NCBI GenBank assembly: GCA_033060915.1
Contig: CM065392.1
Coordinates: forward strand, 14,914,501 to 14,978,500
DNA length: 64,000 nucleotides
Source of the DNA: Euryodendron excelsum
Taxonomy: Eukaryota; Streptophyta; Magnoliopsida; Ericales; Pentaphylacaceae
Direction of reading: 5' to 3'
The notes under the pieces are model-generated. The model made no database searches. It saw only the letters and a list, made by a program, of their open reading frames with translations, and was not told the DNA's origin. The position numbers and the translations under genes are program-made. Below are positions 1 to 12,779 of the stretch, piece after piece (the first letter of the stretch is position 1; every line of letters begins with the position of its first letter).

Positions 1-3000
1 GAACATGGACTTGAAATAAGAAGGTTTAATCTAGACTTGAAAAGTTTGATTTGATTTTAGAAAACTTAAAATTAGGAAAGATGAGGTTTAAGAAAGGTTT
101 GAAAATAATTTGATTTGATTTTAGGAACACTTGATTTGGAATGATTTGCAAAGACTTGACTTGATTTGATTACTTGATTTGAATGAATTTAGAAAATTAG
201 AATTTAGGAAAGAGTAGATTTTAGAAAGCTTAGAATTAGGAAAGTTTCAAAATAGAAAATTTTCATTTTAGGAAAGTGCCAAAATAGGAAAGTGTTGATT
301 TTAGATAGTTTCAGTTTACGAAAGTTTTGAAATTAAGAATGAGTTGGGTTTGGAAAGATTTCAATTTAAGAAAGTTTTAAACTTAGGAAAGTTTTGATGT
401 AAGAAAGATCTGATTTTTATTTCCTAGAGTTGAAGATTTGATTTGGTTTCTAAAATTGGAGGATTTGATCTAGTTTCCTAACTTGAAAGATTAGATTTGA
501 CTCGAGATTGGAAAGGTTGAATTTTGGAAGTCTAGGATTTAGAAAAGTTATGATTTTTATGTGTTGAAAAAGAAATTTTGGAAATCTAGGATTTGACGTA
601 GAAAATAGAGGTTTTGAAAATCTATGATTTGAGGCAAAATTAGAAGTCATGATTTTAGGAAAGAGAATTAAGATTTCTTAACCATGGAATCTCGGGCTTG
701 ACTTGGATTCCAAGAAAAAGAGTTTTTGAAAAGTAGACCTTTTGGAGAGAGTTTCTAGGAAGGAAACTTAAAGAGAGTTTTTAGAAGGTGGATTTTTAAA
801 GAGAGCTTTTGGAAAGGAGTTTGAAAAGAATTTTTCGAAAATAGATTTTTGAAAAGTGTTTTTGAAGAGAAGTTTGAAAAAAACAATTTTAAAGGGAATT
901 TGAACATGGACTTTTGAAAACCTTTTGAATATCTCATTTCCTTAAAACGATTCTAACCATGAAAAGATTAGAACCATTCTAAGTTGGTGGTTTTGAAAAC
1001 AACATGGATTTGAAATATGGACCAATATGATCACAATGAATATCACACTTCCCTAAAACAACCCTAACCATAGAATGGCTAGAATCATCTTAAGATTGTG
1101 GTTTTAATGAAAAACAAGCAAGGGTTTACACAAAAAATATGGACCTTGATGGTCACAATGAATATAAAAACTTTTCTAAAGCAACCCTAATCATGAATTG
1201 GCTAGAATCACTCTAGGAGTGTGATTTTGAAAAAAAAAAACAAGATTTTCAATGCGAGTTTGAAAGATGATTTTTATGCAAGTTTTGAAAACCACTTTGA
1301 AAACAAGTTTTAAGTAGATGAATGAATATGATATGCACAATGCAAGTAGGTTCGTGAATATACAAGGTTGGTTTCACCAGATAATCAAGGGAGCCAAATC
1401 CACATGGTCTAATGTTAAATTAGAAGAAAGCTCTTGATACAGTGACCTTCAATCATCCTTTCTACACATGAATTGGGGATTCCCTTGTTTCAAGCATGCA
1501 AGAAAGGGGGGAAGAAGATAGGGGATTAAAATAGAAGAAAACTCATGTGGGCTAGGAGGAAGAAGAGAGGGGGGAAGTATATAAACATAAAGAAAGAGCC
1601 TACCTTATATTCTTCTTGTTTTCTTGTTTTGTTTTGCTTTGCTTTGCTTTGCTTGATCCTTGAGAGCTTCCAAGTTGCGGCACTTTGAATCTTCAATGGA
1701 GGCTTATATATGACTGTATGAAATGTGTATAAGTATTAGGGTTAAGTGTGTAGAGGCTAGGGTTTGGAGAGACTAAAGAGGCTAGGGTTTTGAGAGGCTT
1801 CGAGCTCTATAATTCGAAAAGCAAAGTTTTTGGATTGAGTTTGCTCTTTTCACGTATGGGGGAGACTTTGTATTTATAGACAGAGGAGTGACCTGGTGCC
1901 TATTATAGTGGCGCTAGGCCAAATTTCCTTCTAGTGCCATTAGGAGCGGCACCAGCTACTTAGGAAAGTTTAAGGTTGTCAAGTAACGTATCTTTCAACC
2001 CTTGATACGCAAGGCAAAAGGTTTGGGTGCCTATATTAGTGACTACCATGCAATTTTTGGCTTGGCTTCACTAAGAGTGACTCCGGAAGGTCTAATAGTG
2101 TTCCGGAAGGCCAAAAATGGGTAGAAACCCTTGAAATAGTATCACAGGGGTGACGAACTTGAAAAACAAGATCGGAATTATCGACCAAGCTATTTGGGGC
2201 TAAACGGTCAACTAGATCAGAAAACTACCGGAATGGACTTGGAATGACTCATGAGAGGACTTGAAGGTTGGAAACACTATCTAGAGTGTTCCAAGGGAGT
2301 GCCAGTTTGATATCTAGAGTCGGTGTGGTTGAAAAAGGTGACCGGCCCATCAGGGGCAAAACAGTCATTTTGTACTGGGTTTATCGGAATAGACTCGAAA
2401 TGATCCGAAAAGGTGTTAAAAGGTTGAGAATGCTATTAGAAGCATTCTCGTGAGGTTACTGATTTGATACCCAGAGTAGGTGTGGTTCCCGGAAGCGCTC
2501 GGATGCCTAGGGGCAAAATAGTCATTTTGATTGGATGGTCTCAGAATTGGTCCATAAGCAACTGGAAGACATTTGAACATGTCGGATCATCTTTGGGAAG
2601 ATCTTGGAAGGGTGGACTTACCGTTCTGAGCACTTAGGCACTTTCTCAAGAAACGTGCCGGAAAAGGCCTAAGGGGTAGTTTGGTCATGTTTCACCGGAG
2701 TGGGCTAGCAGGCACTGTTGTTGACGCGGGTTTTAAGTGTTTCTGCCACTCTGACGATCTATGACGAGTTGGTCTCCCAAGATATCTCGTTCTTTGGCAA
2801 ACGTGTCACGGCCAAGAGGCGAGTTCGGTCCCGTGACATAAGGATTTTGTTGGTAATTCTCGATGTCGAGCTGTTTGCGAGTATTTCCGTCACTTTGACG
2901 ATTGCAATATTTGTGAGTGTTTTCGCCCCTTTGATGATTTGCATTCATTCCAGAGACTGCCTGATCTCGGGAAGCTGCTAGGTGGATTTATCGTCTGAGG

Positions 3001-3492
3001 AATCAACTTTCTCGAAAGACGTGCTGATAATGAACATTCTTCATTAGCGGGCTAGCAGGCGCCAAAGGTGGACCGTTCTACCATCTCAGGGACTTGGGTT
3101 TCATCCCGGTAAACGGGTTTAAAAGGACTTACCATTTTGAAGAGTTTTCTCAAAAAATGTGCCGGACTGGATGGTCTTACAGCTTGAGGGATCAACTTTC
3201 TCGAAAGACGTGTTGAATTTGATCTGAATTGGAATTAGACTTGAAATTGGATTTGAGATTAAAATAGGGACTTACTATCTTGGAGAAGACATACCAACTG
3301 GAATTGGACCGAACAATGCCACAAGAGTATTTTGGTCATTTTGCCTCTATTAGGCCTGATTGGCCCACGAAGCGATTGATTGATTGGATTGAGTCTAGAA
3401 AGCTGGTTTTGACTTGAATGTGTCTGTGTCGGTTTAAATATGAGTCCGGTCAGACTAGAGATTGCTGAGCGGGCAAAAATGAGGTGCTTACA
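1..3492 (-). mobile_element. R3 3' LTR, cut by the window start
   Basis: This is a minus-strand LTR. Its 5' end is at 3492, where the plus strand reads GAGGTGCTTACA (element sense TGTAAGCACCTC). The part towards its 3' end is lost at the window edge. Seen from low to high coordinates are the purine-rich GGAAAG/TTTGAAA tract (1-950), the conserved CTTTCCTAAAGCA blocks, a TATA box near 1871, the GGCGCC-type palindrome zone and the 5' U3 portion. It belongs to a slightly different subfamily (shared with 35877-39670) from the R1/R2 LTRs: no 81-bp CTCGAG array is present. There is no gene in it. Confidence 0.85.
1871..1880 (-). promoter_or_regulatory. LTR TATA box (R3 3' LTR)
   Basis: Minus-strand TCTATAAATA. 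The usual palindrome zone lies at about 1891-1958 but is decayed here (GGTGCC, GTGCCATTAGGAGCGGCACC). Confidence 0.55.
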
Positions 3493-3907
3493 GTTGCTCC
3501 TCTTTTTTTGTCTTTGCTTGACGAAGGTAGAAAATGATAAAGTAAGAGTCCCATGTTGATCGCAACATGACTAGAGTGAAAAAATTTGAAAATTTTTGAA
3601 GACTGGAACTTTGAAAATGGATATCCAGCTTAAGGGGGCGTTTGAAATCCGGTTTTGGTAGGAAAAAGGGCAAAACTACCCAGAATTTAGACGTGGTGGC
3701 GTCAGGCCTGAGGATAAAACCAACAAAAGTTCTAATTCAAAGTTTTGCGATTTTGGAAGAATAGAGAGCCGCTTTCGAGCATTCTACAAGAAGAGAGACC
3801 AGAGCATTGAAGGGGTGACTTTGAGGGTCATTGGAGAAGTGTTGGGAGTAGTCACTGTCACCGGAATAATCCCCGGAGAAGGAGATTTTGCTGGAGAGTT
3901 TCAAGAT

Positions 3908-5469
3908 GTGAGTTTTTTTGGTTTTGTGTTGATTTTGATGTATGGAACTCCGTTTGAGTCGTGTAAATAGTCAAAAATTGATGCTTTGTCATGTTTTGAA
4001 AACCTTGGTGGAGTTATTTTTGCCTTTTGGTGCTTGTTTGATTGAATTTTGGTAGTTTTGCATGTTTTATATGAAAAGGGTTTCTGCAGAAATTGGGGAT
4101 TTACTCCTACAGCTTTGGGTATTGAGTTTTTTGACTAGATTTTTATGCCATGTGCCTTAAAAAAATGTGTTTAACAGGCATATGCAATTTCGTGATTTTT
4201 TGAAAACCTTCTAAATTTTTGATTTTTTCAAAAAATAGAATAATAGGTTAAAAATAAGAAAAATTAGAAAATTATGGAAACATGTAACTTTTAATCCCCA
4301 GAAAAATGTTAGAATATTTTAGAAAATATTTGAAGTGGTTTTGAAAAACTTTTGCAATGATCTTGAAAACCTTTGAATTTTTAAAAAATTAGAACATGTC
4401 ACAGATTCTTTTGTGTATGTTGGTATTATGTAATTGTGATATTGTGAAGTGCATTGTTTATGTTTTGTTGTTGTGTCATGGGCATTGTAAGGGCCATTTT
4501 TAAACAAAACTTTGCCGAAATTTTGAAATTAAGAAAAGAGTTAGGGAATTTTTGAAATGAAATCTTTTTTAAGGGAAAAGATATAAAACCTTTGAAGGAG
4601 GGGCTTTTTGGCTGAAAAGGCACCGAGAAACTCGGGGGCCCTAAAACTATTGGGAGAAAAACTTAAGAAGAAAATTTTAAGAATGGAATTTTGAATGAAA
4701 ATTTGTGGAGGAAACACTTAAAAAAATTTGAAATTGGATTTTGAAATTGGAAACCTTGGAATTTGATGAGAACTTTGAAAGGATTGAAAACTTGAGAATT
4801 TTTTGAGGATTGATTTTTGAACAGGTGGTTTTTGAAAGAAATGGATTTTTAGAAAGTCTTGAAACTTGATTGGAATAGAAATCTTTTTGAGGAAGGAACT
4901 TGAGATAGACTTTAATCGAAAATTTTTGAAACTTGATTTTGAAATGCACCTTTGACTTTAGATTAGAAACAATTTTGAAATTTGGACAAAACGTGTAGAA
5001 AATTCGCTTTGACTTGAAATTTGAAACTTTTGAAGGCAAAATGTTTAGAAGATTCATTTTGACTTGAAACTAGAAATCTATTGAATGCAAAAAGTATAGA
5101 AATTTTTTTTTGACTCGAAATTTGACATTTGAAAACAAGATGTGTAAAAAATTCATTTTGAAAATTGGATTTTTGACGGACCCAAAATGTGTAGAAAATT
5201 CATTTTGACTCGAAACTTGAATTTTAAAATCAAAATGTGTAGGAAATTCATTTTAACTTAGAATTTGACTTTTAAAATCAAAATGTGTAGAAAATTCATC
5301 TTGACTCGAAACTTGAATTTTAAAAGACAAAATGTATAGAAAATTCATTTTGACTTATCATTTGAAATCTTTTTTCATTTTTTCCCTTTCTTCTTTTTCC
5401 TTCTTCTTGTCTCTTTTACCTTTTTGAGCTATACTTACCATATGTTGACATTCTTACCTTGATTTTCAG
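3908..5469 (+). other. Leader intron of the antisense gene (R3)
   Basis: Inferred from conserved splice signals: a donor GTGAGT after a CCGGAGAAGG..TTTCAAGAT leader, and an acceptor TTTTCAG just before the start ATG at 5471. R2 and R4 have the same donor/acceptor arrangement. The middle is AT-rich and contains repeats of an AAAATGTGTAGAAAATTCATTTTGACT-like unit from about 5080 to 5360. Confidence 0.5.
5080..5365 (+). repeat. Degenerate tandem repeat in the leader intron
   Basis: About five copies of a roughly 60-bp unit containing AAAATGTGTAGAAAATTCAT and TTGACTCGAAACTTGA. The R4 leader intron has a related but poorer run at about 41230-41470. Confidence 0.6.
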
Positions 5470-5470
5470 G

Positions 5471-5715
5471 ATGGTAAACGCAGGCGCTGATGGTTTGGAG
5501 AGGAGGCGCCGATCTGAGAAGGGTGCTCGTACAGATTCAATAGCCAGCTCTAGTAGTTCCAGAGGTAGCCGGAAGTCCACTAGTTGAGCGTCCTCCAGCG
5601 AGAGCGAAAGGGGGAGTAGACCTCCAGTCGACCCCTTCCCTCCAGTTAAGCCAGCCTTCGAGGAGGAGATGGATGCAGAAGAGGAGGTACCGGACCTTGG
5701 TGATCGGGTGACAGG
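5471..5715 (+). pseudogene. Antisense PMD-like gene of R3, N-terminal part
   Basis: An ATG at 5471 directly follows a splice acceptor. The frame encodes a basic, serine-rich start (MVNAGADGLERRRRSEKG...) and then an acidic EEEMDAEEEVP stretch. It matches the start of the R2 gene at 48343. An in-frame TGA occurs after about 37 codons where R2 has serine-rich sequence; CGA to TGA would explain it. R1 is inserted right after codons reading DRVTG, and the same frame resumes at 32517 with YERASSRHRQTD. The gene runs antisense to its retrotransposon. Confidence 0.75.
5711..5715. repeat. Target-site duplication of R1, left (ACAGG)
   Basis: ACAGG lies immediately before TGTAAGC. The partner on the right is ATAGG at 32512-32516, with one transition between them. 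Confidence 0.8.
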
Positions 5716-5904
5716 TGTAAGCACCCCATTTTTGACTGCTCGGCAGTCTACGGTCCGTCCAGACTTGTAATCAAGTCAATATGAACGTATTCCAATCGAA
5801 ATCAACTCTCTAAGTCTAATTCCATCTATCCATCACTTTGTGAGCCCCGCTAGGCCCAAATAGAGGCAAAATGACCAAAATACTCCTGGAGGCATCGTTC
5901 AGTC

Positions 5905-6110
5905 CAATTCCAAATCAGGCGCGTCTTTCTAAAGACGGTAAGTCCCCTTTCTAATTCCAAATCAGGCGCGTCTTTCTGAATACGATAAGTCCCCTTTCCA
6001 CATCCAACAGGCACGTTTTTCCGGAGACGGTAAGTCCCCTTTGTAATTCCAAATCAGGCACGTCTTTCCGAATACGATAAGTCCCTTTTTCAATTCCAAT
6101 TCCAGTCCCT
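5905..6110 (+). repeat. Short tandem subrepeats at the U3 end of the R1 5' LTR
   Basis: About four units of ~46 bp, each with AATCAGGCGCGTCTTTC..GACGGTAAGTCCCC. They correspond to one half of the 81-bp units of other LTRs and lack the CTCGAG half. The R1 3' LTR has the same array at about 22760-22965. Confidence 0.75.
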
Positions 6111-9100
6111 CTCACGAGACAGTTGAGACTTCTGTCGCGCCCAGATTTTTCGCACTCAAGGAATACTCACACAAGTGGGAAAAATACTATACTCTCTCGT
6201 TAGAACTCACTTTCCTAGAAGAATGAGTGCAACTAGGTTTGAATTGAAAATCGATTTGAATAAAGGGATTTTGAAAAAGATTCGGAGTCGCCACCTAACT
6301 TGATTAAGGTGAGTTAGGTCACCTAAAAACTAAGCATAATCCAAAAACTACACTTAGGGTTTTAGAAAATAATTTTGAAAATATCTCCTAAAGAGAGGGT
6401 TTTTAAGAAAACAGGTTGTTTGGCAACCTTTGAAAAATATTTAGCCCTTTTTGAAAAACATGATGCATGATATGCACGCGTAAGAAAAGAGAATTGAAAA
6501 AATAGATTTGGAAGAGATTGATTTGAAATTGATTTGATTTGAAAACAGATTTGAAGAGATGGAATTGAAATTGAAAAGTTTGAAAATTTGGAAATAGAAA
6601 TTTGAAATTGGAAGTTTGAAAATAGATTGGAATTTGAGATTTAAAAAATGTGGAGACCGCACCCATGGGGGTGGAATTGAAAGTTTGAAAAGTGTTATGA
6701 CTGCACCTATGAAGGTTGCCTACGTATCCCTTTGGGGGAATCAGGTCAGTCGTAGTTCGGACAAGAGTCCGATTGAAAATAGAATGTTTGATTGGAAGAA
6801 AGAGATTGAATTGAAAATTGAATTTGATTTGAAATTAGAAGAGGAGATCGGAATTTGAAATTTTGAAAAAGAAAAGATTGAATTTTGATTTGAAAAGATA
6901 GAACTTGGAAGAGAGATTTAGACTTATTTTGGAAAGATGGAGGTTTAGGAAACCTAGACTTAGGAAAGATTTGACTCGACTTGGAAGGTTTAGGAGATTT
7001 AGGAAAGGTTGGATTTAGGAAATGTTTGAATTAGGAAAGGTCTGGTATAGGAAAGTTTCAAATTAAGAAAGTTTTGAAATTAGGAAAGTTTTCAAATTAG
7101 GAAATTTTTTTGAAATAGGGAAGTTTTGAAAATTGGAAAGTTTAGAATTTTGGAAAGGTTTGAAAAAGGAAAGTTTTCAATTTAGGAAATGTTTGAACTA
7201 AGAAAGTTTTGAGTTTAGAAAAGTCTTAGATTTGGAAAGATGTTGAAGTTTTGGAAAGTTTAAAATTTGGAAAGATTTAGGTTTAGAAAGATTTAACTTG
7301 AGAAAGTTTCAAATTTAGAAAGTTTTGAATTTGGAAAGATTTAAAATTTAGAAAGTTTAAGATTTAGAAAGTTTTAGAATTTTAGAAAATCTTGAGATTA
7401 GGAAAGGTTTGAGTTTAGGAAGAGTTTGAAAACTTATGTTTGAAAAAGTAAGATTTGAAAAGAGGGTAGAATTAGGAAAGATTTGAAAGTTGAGTTTTTT
7501 AAAATTTAGAAAAGATTTTTATGTTCAAGTTTTGGAAACTTAGGATTTAGGAAAGTGAAAGATTAGGAAGGAGTCGAATTAAGAAAGAGTTAGATTAGGA
7601 AAGGATTGGATTTTGTTTTGAAAAGAGAAGGTTTGATTTTGTTTCTAAAAACGGAGGATAGGATCTAGTTTCCTAAATGGGAATATTTGATTTGGTTTCC
7701 TAAAGGGAAGATAGGATTTGGTAAGGATTTGGAAAGGGGGATTCTAGAAACCCTAGATTTGGAAAATTATAGTTTCGACGTAGAAAATAGGTTTTGGAAA
7801 CATGTATAGTTTAGATGTGAAAACAAGAGATTTTGGAAACCTAGGTTTGGGGCAAAGTTTGAAAAATCACGTTTTTGGAAAGAAAATTAGGGTTTCTTAA
7901 TTGTGGGTTCTAGGGCTTGACTTGGGCTCTAAAGAGAGAGGATTTTTGGAAAGTGCATTTTTGAAAACGAAAGTTTTTTAGAAGGGAATCCTAGGGAGGA
8001 GTTTTTGAAAAGTGAATTTGAAGATAGAGTTTTTGAAAAAAGATTTTAAAGAGAAGGAGTTTATGGAAAGCATATTTTTGGAAACGAAGATCTTAAAAGG
8101 AAAATCCTAGAGGGGAATTTCTAAAAGGAAGATTTTGGAAAGATTTTTAGAGAGAGTTTTTCTAAGAAAGTTTTTGGTAGAAGATTGTTGAAGAGAGTTT
8201 TTGAAAAGATTTTTGGGGAACGTTTTTAGAAAGTGGATTCTGGGGAGAGGATTTTGAAAAGAAGTTGAAAAAGGGAGTTTTGAAAAATAGATTTTGGAAG
8301 GGAGTTTTTGAAAAAAATTTTGGAGAGGAGAGTTTTTAGGAAAGTATGTTGAAAAAGAGATTTTTAGGAAGAAAGACTTTTTGAGAAAAGAGTTTTTAGA
8401 AGGTGTAAAAATATCTCACTTTCCTAAAGCAATTCTAACCATAAGAGGGCTAGAACCACTTTAGGAAAGCGGTTTTGAAAACAACAAGATTTGAAAATAT
8501 GGACCATATTGGTTACTTTAAATGTAACACTTTCCTAAAACAAACCTAGCCATAGAAAAGTTAGAATCACCCTAGGATTGTGATTTTGAAAACATGTTTT
8601 GAAAAAGAGATTTTGATGCAATTTTGAAAACAAGTTTGAAAACGATTTGAAAAACAACTTTGAAAACGGTTTTTGGAAGACGCAAGATCATGATATGCAC
8701 AATGCAATTTTGGGGTCGTGAACATACAAGGCTAAGGTTTCACCACATAATCAAGGGGGCCGGACCCACGTGGTCTCTGGTTAGACTAGAAGAAAGCCCC
8801 CGACATGGTGACTCTCCAACAGTCTAATCCTACACATAGACTGGGAATCCCCTTGTTTCAAGCATGCAAAGAAAGGGGGGAAAGAGATGGGGGATTAAAA
8901 TAGAGAAAACCCAAGTGGGTTAGGAGAGAGAAGAGAGAGGGGGGAAGTGCGTAAATTTAAATAGGGAGCCTACCGTATGTCTTGTTATTTTGCGCGCCTT
9001 GCTTGTCTTCGGTCTTCGGTCTTCGTCTTTATCTTCGTCTTCAATCTTCAAGAGTTGTCTTCAAGCTTCAAACTTCAGATTACAACTCTTCAAGTCTTCG

Positions 9101-9296
9101 AAGGAGGGTTGAAGGTTAGTCTATGAGCGTATGGGGGTGTGTATGAGTGTATAGGAGGCTAGGGTTTATGTATGGTGGCTAGGGTTTGGAAGAACCTAAG
9201 GAAGCTAGGGTTTTGGAGGTGCTCGAGCTCTGTATATCGAAATATATGATTTTTAGGTTGAATTTGGGGATCTTTTTCACGTTGAATAAGGCTCTG

Positions 9297-9305
9297 TATT
9301 TATAG
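9297..9305 (-). promoter_or_regulatory. LTR TATA box with upstream palindromes (solo LTR a)
   Basis: Minus-strand CTATAAATA within CTCTATAAATACAGAGC. Upstream of it in LTR sense (9319-9421) are GGCGCC palindromes including GGCGCCACTAGGAGTGGCGC. Confidence 0.7.
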
Positions 9306-10204
9306 AGGTTGGACAATACTGGCGCTTGTTGTAGTGGCGCCAGGCCAAAGTTTACACTGGCGCCACTAGGAGTGGCGCAAGGCTATTTTTTGGCTTGGCG
9401 CCACTAGTAGTGGTGCCAGCCATTTAGGAAATGTTTAAGGTCAGCAAGCAACGTATCTTTGACTAGATTTGGGCGCTTGTACTAGTGACTACCATGCAAT
9501 TTTTAGCTTGGCTTCACTAGGAGTGGCTCCTAAAAGTCCGGGAATGATTTGAAGAAGCCGGGAATGACCCAGAAGGCCGAAAAGGAGCAGGAACACTTAA
9601 AATAGTGTCCTGGAGGTATTTGACTTGAGAAGTGAGGATAAGATGTGTCAGAGAGGTTGACCAGGCCTTTAGAGGCAAAACGGTCAATCGGATCGGGAAA
9701 CTGCTGGGACAGACTTGGACTGTCTCGGAAGAAGACTTAGGATTTGGAAACATTGTTTAGAATGTTCTCAGAGGTTGCCGGTTTGATTTCCAGAGCCGGC
9801 GTGGTCGGAAAAGGAGACCGGCCCACTAGGGGCAAAACTGTCATTTCGCACCAGGTTGGCCGAAACTGACTCGGAATGATCCGGAAAGGTAAAAGGAGGT
9901 TGAGAACACTATAAAAAGTAGTCTCAGGAGGTTACCGGTTTGATACCTAGAGCAGGTGTGGTTCCCGGGGCATTCGGATACCTAGGGCAAAATGGTCATC
10001 TTGACTGGAAAGTCTCGGAAAAGGTCCAAAGGGCAGTTTGGTCATTTTTCACCGAAGTGGGCTAATAGACACTGGTGTTGACCTGGGTTTTGAGTGTTTC
10101 CGCCACTCTAACGGCGGTCGTCGTGACACAGGGGTTTGTTGCCAATCCCCTATATCGACCTATCTGTGAGTATTTCCGCTACTACAACGGTTTTGTGAGT
10201 ATTT

Positions 10205-10650
10205 TCGCTACTCGGACCGTCTCGAGGAATAAACTGTCTCGAGAGAGGGATTGGAAAGGGGTCTTACCATCTTCGAAAGGACGTGCCTGGATTGGAACTG
10301 TCTTGAGGAATAAACTGTCTCGAGAAAGGGATTGGAAAAGGGTCTTATCGTCTTCGAAAAGACGTGCCTGGGTTGGAACCGTCTCAAGGAATAAACTGTC
10401 TCGAGAGTGGGATTGTAAAGGGGACTTATCGTCTTCGAAAAGACGTGCCTGGGTTGGAACTGTCTCAAGGAATAAACTGTCTCGAGAGAGGGATTGGAAA
10501 GGGGTCTTATTGTCTTCGAAGAGACGCGCCTGGAGTGGAACCGTCTCGAGGAATAAACTGTCGAGAGAGAGGGATTAGAAAGGGGTCTTACCGTCTCCCA
10601 AAAGACGTGCCTGGAGTGGAATTGTCTCGATAAATAAACTGTCTCGAGAG
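10205..10650. repeat. 81-bp tandem array in solo LTR a
   Basis: About five and a half units of 81 bp. Each carries CTCGAGGAATAAACTGTCTCGAGAG and a GACGTGCCTGG block. Because 81 is divisible by 3, the array stays open in frames on both strands and creates repetitive false ORFs. Confidence 0.9.
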
Positions 10651-12138
10651 TGAGATTGGAATCGGAAAGGAAAGGATAATGCCCCTAAGGGCATTTTGGT
10701 CATTTTGCCTCTATTTGGGCCTGACAGGCCCACGAAGCGATGGACAGACGGGATTTGGACCTAGGGAATTGGTTTCGATAGGAATATGCCCACAATGACT
10801 TGAACACAAGTCTGGATGGAGTGTAGACTGCCAAGCGGTCAAAAATGGGGTGCTTACAACCTCGAGATGGAAATTCTATCCAATCCGGCACGTTTTTCTA
10901 AAAAAATCTTTTCGGAATGGTAAGTTCCTTTAAACCTGTTGACCGGGATGAGACCCCAAGTCCTCTAGATGGTAGAACGGTCCACCTTTGGCGCCTGCTA
11001 GCCCGCCAATGCAGAAATATCCTTTTAGGCACGCCTTTCAAGAAAGTTGACTTATCAGGCGCTAAGTCCCCTTAGCAGTATCCTGAGATCAGGCAGTCTC
11101 GGGAATGATCGCGGACCGTCAGAGTAGCGAAAATACTCGCAAACATCGCAACCGTCAGAGTAGCGAAAATACTCATAAACAGGTCGATATAGGGAATTGC
11201 CAACAAACCCCTATATCATGAGACCATCATCAGAGTGGCGGAACACTCAAAACCCAGGTCAACACCGGTGCCTGCTAGCCCACTTCGGTGAAAAATGACC
11301 AAACTGCCCCTAGGGTCATTTTTTGGCACGTTTCTCGAGGGCACACCTAAGTCCTTAGAACAATAAGTCCACCCTTCCTAGATCATCCCAAAGATGATCT
11401 AACATGATTAGGTGCCCTCTGGTCCGTTTCGGGTCAATTCTGAGACTTTTCAATCATGATGACCATTTTGCCCCTAGGCATCCTAATGCTCCGGGAACCA
11501 CACCGGCCCTGGCTATCAAACCGGTAACTTCCCGAGAATTCCTCCTACAGTATTCTCAACCTTTCTTTACCTTTTTGGATCATTTCGAGTCAGTTCCACA
11601 AACCCGGCACAAAATGACCATTTTGCCCCTAGTGGGTTGGTCGCCTTTTCTGACCATACTGGCTCTAGGTATCGAACCGGAAACCTTTGGGAACATTCTA
11701 AATAATGTTTCCATATCTTAAGTCTTTTTCCAGGACATTCTGGGTCCGTCTTAGCAGCTTTCCAGCCCAATTGACCGTTTTGCCCTTAATGGCCTGGTCA
11801 ATCCTTCTGACACATTCTATCCTCATTTTTCAAGTCAAATAACTCTGAGACATTTTTTTAAGTGTTCCTGCCCTTTTCCTGGCCTTCCGGGCCAATCCCG
11901 GTCCCTTAAATCATTCCCGGACTTTCCGAAGTTACTCCTAGTGAAACTAGGCTAAAAATTGCATGGTAGTCACTAGTACAGGCGCCCAAATCTTCCCAAG
12001 ATACGTTGCTTACCAACCTTTAAACTTTCCTAACTGGCTAGCGCCACTAGTAGTGGTGCCAAGCCAAGAAATGGCTTGGCGCCATTAAGGAAATTTGGCC
12101 TGGCGCCACTGCAATAGGAGCTAGGTCTATCCCATCTC

Positions 12139-12146
12139 TATAAATA
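12139..12146 (+). promoter_or_regulatory. LTR TATA box (R1 5' LTR)
   Basis: TATAAATA within CTCTATAAATACAGAGCCTC. The GGCGCC palindrome zone is immediately upstream at 12034-12125. Transcription of R1 would be expected to start about 30 bp downstream. Confidence 0.72.
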
Positions 12147-12190
12147 CAGAGCCTCTTCCAGTGTGAAAGAGGTCTGCAAACTCAATCTAA

Positions 12191-12283
12191 AAACCCTAAT
12201 ATTTAATATACGGAGCTTGTAGCCTCCCTAAACCCTAGCTTCCCTAGGTTTTTCGAACCCTAGCCACGATATACCAAACCCTA
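12191..12283 (+). promoter_or_regulatory. Telo-box cluster downstream of the LTR TATA box
   Basis: AAACCCTA occurs at 12191-12198, 12230-12237 and 12276-12283, with GAACCCTAG between. It starts about 45 bp after the TATA box. Other copies keep the cluster, for example minus-strand TAGGGTTT at 54482, 54502 and 54527. Telo-boxes are known plant cis-elements; a role here is inferred. Confidence 0.55.
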
Positions 12284-12779
12284 GCCTCCTATACACTCAT
12301 AATCACGCCTATATACTTATACACTAGCCTCCAACCCTCCTTTGAAGACATGGATTGCTGCAACTACGAAGCTTTGAAGACCAAAGAGAAGCCCTCAAAG
12401 ATCAAGACTGAAGTGAAGCGAAAACTAAAGAAAAAGCAAGAAAGCAAGGTGCGCAAAGCCAAGCGAAATAAACAAGACATGCGGTAGGCTTTCTCTTTAA
12501 GTTGCTGCACTTCCCCCTGTCTCTTCTCTCTCCTAACCCACTTGGGTTTTCTCTATTTTAATTCGCCATCTCTTTCCCTCCTTTCTTTACATGCTTGAAA
12601 CAAGGGGATTCTCAGTCCATATGTAGGATTGGACTATTGGAAGGTCATCGTGTCGAGGGCTTTCTTTTAGTCTAACTGGAGACCATATGGATTCGGCCCC
12701 CTTGATTATGTGGTGAAGCCTTTAACCTTGTATGTTCACAACCTTAATTTGCATTGTACATATTATTATCTTGCATTCT

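Larger units (their letters stand above)
3493..5715 (-). mobile_element. R3 internal region, 3' part
   Basis: This is the internal domain next to the R3 3' LTR. It starts with a polypurine-tract-like stretch (minus AAAAAAAGAGG at 3499-3509). It then carries, on the plus strand, the leader exon, leader intron and first coding part of the antisense PMD gene. It is interrupted at 5715 by insertion of R1 and resumes at 32517. The alignment partners are 46993-48600 (R2) and 39671-41560 (R4). Confidence 0.85.
6133..10858 (-). mobile_element. Solo LTR a, nested in the R1 5' LTR
   Basis: A 4726-bp minus-strand LTR. The plus strand reads TGTCGCGCCCAG at the left end and GGGGTGCTTACA at the right. It is flanked by ACTTC (6128-6132) and ACCTC (10859-10863), a 5-bp duplication with one transition. 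No internal domain is attached, so it is a solo LTR from LTR-LTR recombination. The purine-rich tract runs about 6840-8400, the TATA box is at 9297, the palindromes at 9319-9421 and the 81-bp array at 10205-10650. Confidence 0.92.

Noticed and set aside
5416..5724. Minus-strand ORF of 102 codons
   Set aside because: It is the shadow of the plus-strand PMD-like coding sequence, whose frame matches R2 and R3 and joins to 32517.
10075..10640. Long repetitive ORFs on both strands (also 29053-29307, 46257-46877, 55530-55862) looking like a 27-residue-repeat protein
   Set aside because: They come from the 81-bp tandem array in the LTR. Being a multiple of three, it stays open in several frames at once. 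Copy number and sequence vary freely and no start context or conserved flank exists.
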